Source: Verrucomicrobiota bacterium (lineage in GTDB: Bacteria; Verrucomicrobiota; Verrucomicrobiia; Chthoniobacterales; UBA10450). From it: a stretch of DNA of 7,392 bases. The notes under the pieces are model-generated. The model was not told the origin of the DNA and did no database searches. It was given only the letters and a program-made list of their open reading frames with translations. The position numbers and the translations under genes are program-made. Each line of letters starts with the position of its first letter. Within the stretch, counting starts at the first letter, position 1. The DNA lies in NCBI GenBank assembly GCA_003218345.1, contig QHNF01000003.1, positions 1-7,392 on the forward strand. Reading direction: 5' to 3'. Below are positions 6,137-7,392 of the stretch, piece after piece.

Positions 6137-7051
6137 ATGAAAATCGTAATTCTCGGCGCAGGTGGCCGGTTAGGCGCTGCGCTCCTGCGCGACTATCGAG
6201 ACAAATTCGAAGTCGCCGGTTTCAATCACGCGCAGCTTGAGCTCGCGGATGTTGATGGTGTTCGCACGAAACTGCGGTCAACGGATTTTGATGTCCTTAT
6301 CAACGCCGCTGCCTTTACTAATGTCGATCTTTGCGAGACCCAGCGCGATCTGGCTTTTCTAATTAATTCGGAAGCGCCGCGTGTTCTCGCGAAAATTTGC
6401 CAGGACAAGGGCGCGAAGCTTATTCACTTCAGCACTGATTACGTTTTCGATGGTGTGAAACGTGAACCTTACACCGAAAGCGATTCCGCCAACCCGATTA
6501 GCATTTATGGCGAATCGAAACGAGCAGGCGAGGAGAATATTCTAGCAGTCGGAGATCGACATCTCGTTGTGCGTGTCTCCTGGATATTCGGACCGGACCG
6601 GCCAAGTTTCATCGACGCGATAATCAAACGAGCGCAGGAAAACGAACAGGTCGATGCAGTCGCGGACAAATTTTCCGCGCCCACGTATGCGCGCGATGTC
6701 GCCGAGATGCTCCCCAGTTTTTTTGCGCGGGCTGCTGTAGGCGGGGGCGGTGACTCCGGCCATAAGGCCGCGCGCGATTACGGCGGGATCTTGCACTTTA
6801 CCAACGCTGGCGAGTGCAGTTGGCAGGAATACGCACAATGGGCGCTGGATTGTTGCCAGGAGCTTGGCGTGTCTGTGCAAGCGAGAACGGTCAGCGCGCT
6901 CAAATTGAAGGACATGAAAAATTGGGTGGCTCGGCGTCCCGTCTATTCCGTGCTTTCCAGTGGCAACTACGCGCAGTTGACGGGGGTTTCACCTCGCACT
7001 TGGCGTGAAGCCGTCTCTGATTATATTAGGCGCTTCTATTCCAAAAAATGA
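6137..7051 (+). CDS. rmlD: dTDP-4-dehydrorhamnose reductase
   Basis: RmlD reduces dTDP-4-keto-L-rhamnose to dTDP-L-rhamnose with NAD(P)H, the last step of the pathway. The 304-aa protein shows the nucleotide-binding GAGGRLG (7-13), NAAAFTNVDLCE (56-67), the STDYVFDG motif (99-106, with Thr100, Asp101 and Tyr102), and the catalytic YGESK (Tyr124, Lys128). VRVSWIFG (145-152) and HFTNAGECSW (220-229) are also typical of the family. Residues about 198-215, a Gly/Ala-rich stretch just before the conserved HFTNAGE segment, look like an extra loop and coincide with a DNA hairpin (see 6735-6770). The fold and active site are otherwise intact. ATG 6137 has only a weak GAG at -7. The stop TGA overlaps the start of the DUF1573 gene (ATGA), consistent with translational coupling in an rmlB-rmlD-DUF1573 operon. 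Confidence 0.95.
   Translation: MKIVILGAGGRLGAALLRDYRDKFEVAGFNHAQLELADVDGVRTKLRSTDFDVLINAAAFTNVDLCETQRDLAFLINSEAPRVLAKICQDKGAKLIHFSTDYVFDGVKREPYTESDSANPISIYGESKRAGEENILAVGDRHLVVRVSWIFGPDRPSFIDAIIKRAQENEQVDAVADKFSAPTYARDVAEMLPSFFARAAVGGGGDSGHKAARDYGGILHFTNAGECSWQEYAQWALDCCQELGVSVQARTVSALKLKDMKNWVARRPVYSVLSSGNYAQLTGVSPRTWREAVSDYIRRFYSKK
6735..6770. repeat. Hairpin-bearing insertion-like segment inside rmlD
   Basis: A perfect 5-bp stem CGGCC (6757-6761) and GGCCG (6766-6770) with an ATAA loop sits in a Gly/Ala-rich stretch of rmlD. The segment begins with GTAGGCG (6737-6743), resembling the coding-strand beginnings of the two repeats in the 732-aa gene (GTAGGGC and GTAGGCG). The link is tentative because the rest does not align well. 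Confidence 0.35.
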
Positions 7052-7392
7052 AAACCCACATCTTTGCTTTTATCTTGTCGATCACCCTTTGCCTGACCGC
7101 GCGTGCCGAATTGAAATGGGAGCAGACCATGATCGAACTGCATCCGGCGACCGCCGATAAACAGGCGATAGGCCATTTTAAATATCAGAACACTGGTGAT
7201 AAGCCCGTGCGATTTAAGTCCGTTCACAGTTCTTGTGGTTGCACTGCTGCGCAATCGCAGAAGGAAGAAGTGCCGCCTGGAGAGAAAGGCGAGATTACGG
7301 CTACCTTCAACATCGGTGAGCGCACCGGCACTCAGGTCAAAACTGTGACGGTGGACACCGACGAGCCGACGAATTCGAGAACGGTCCTGACC
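7048..7392 (+). CDS. DUF1573-family exported protein (3' end beyond window)
   Basis: The first 115 residues of an exported protein are visible and the frame is open at the window edge. Residues 1-20 form a signal peptide: a basic start, a hydrophobic core and an A-R-A cleavage site before Glu21. The mature part matches the DUF1573 pattern, an immunoglobulin-like beta-sandwich: HFKYQNTGDKPVRF (43-56), the hallmark SSCGCT (61-66, with Cys63 and Cys65), VPPGEKGEITATF (75-87) and a trailing VKTVTVDTDEP strand (97-107). The family is widespread in Bacteroidota and PVC-group bacteria and its biochemical role is unknown. The start codon ATG 7048 overlaps the rmlD stop by two bases, so its translation is probably coupled. 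The signal peptide directly after this start supports the start choice. Confidence 0.88.
   Translation, partial: MKTHIFAFILSITLCLTARAELKWEQTMIELHPATADKQAIGHFKYQNTGDKPVRFKSVHSSCGCTAAQSQKEEVPPGEKGEITATFNIGERTGTQVKTVTVDTDEPTNSRTVLT

Overview
The window looks like ordinary chromosomal DNA from a free-living Gram-negative-type bacterium. The genes are moderately GC-rich and most have no clear Shine-Dalgarno sequence. Dispersed palindromic repeats sit both between genes and inside reading frames. Together with a TIGR03663/Agl23-like membrane protein and a DUF1573 exported protein, this style recalls soil Verrucomicrobiota or a neighbouring PVC-group lineage. That placement is inference only, because no marker gene here fixes the taxonomy.

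Layout. Bases 1-218 hold no supportable gene, only an 8-bp inverted repeat that might be the edge of a mobile element. A complete tRNA-Leu(GAG) with encoded CCA lies on the minus strand at 219-302. The spacer at 303-555 carries a REP-like palindrome able to fold as a three-way junction (387-455) and degenerate hexamer repeats that run into the start of the next gene. A PHP-family metal-dependent phosphoesterase follows on the plus strand (556-1323). It converges, with a 4-nt gap, on a two-gene minus-strand operon: a 509-aa Agl23-like GT-C membrane protein (3542-5071), then a 732-aa polytopic membrane protein of unknown function (1328-3526). Divergent from this operon is a plus-strand operon, rmlB (5121-6110), rmlD (6137-7051) and a DUF1573 lipoprotein-like or secreted protein that runs off the window end (7048 onward, ATGA overlap with rmlD).

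How the genes fit together. RmlB and RmlD perform the second and fourth steps of dTDP-L-rhamnose synthesis (rmlA and rmlC are not in this window). The two large membrane proteins have the look of GT-C-type, lipid-linked-sugar-dependent glycosyltransferases or their partners. The simplest reading is a cell-surface glycan or protein-glycosylation locus. No defence system, CRISPR array, phage or complete transposon is visible.

The most unusual feature is the set of repeat-like insertions that appear to have been accepted in frame. Two related elements lie in hydrophilic loops of the 732-aa membrane protein, in the same orientation and with shared sequence blocks. A third, less certain candidate lies in a surface loop of RmlD. 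I did not find convincing evidence of a wholly new system.
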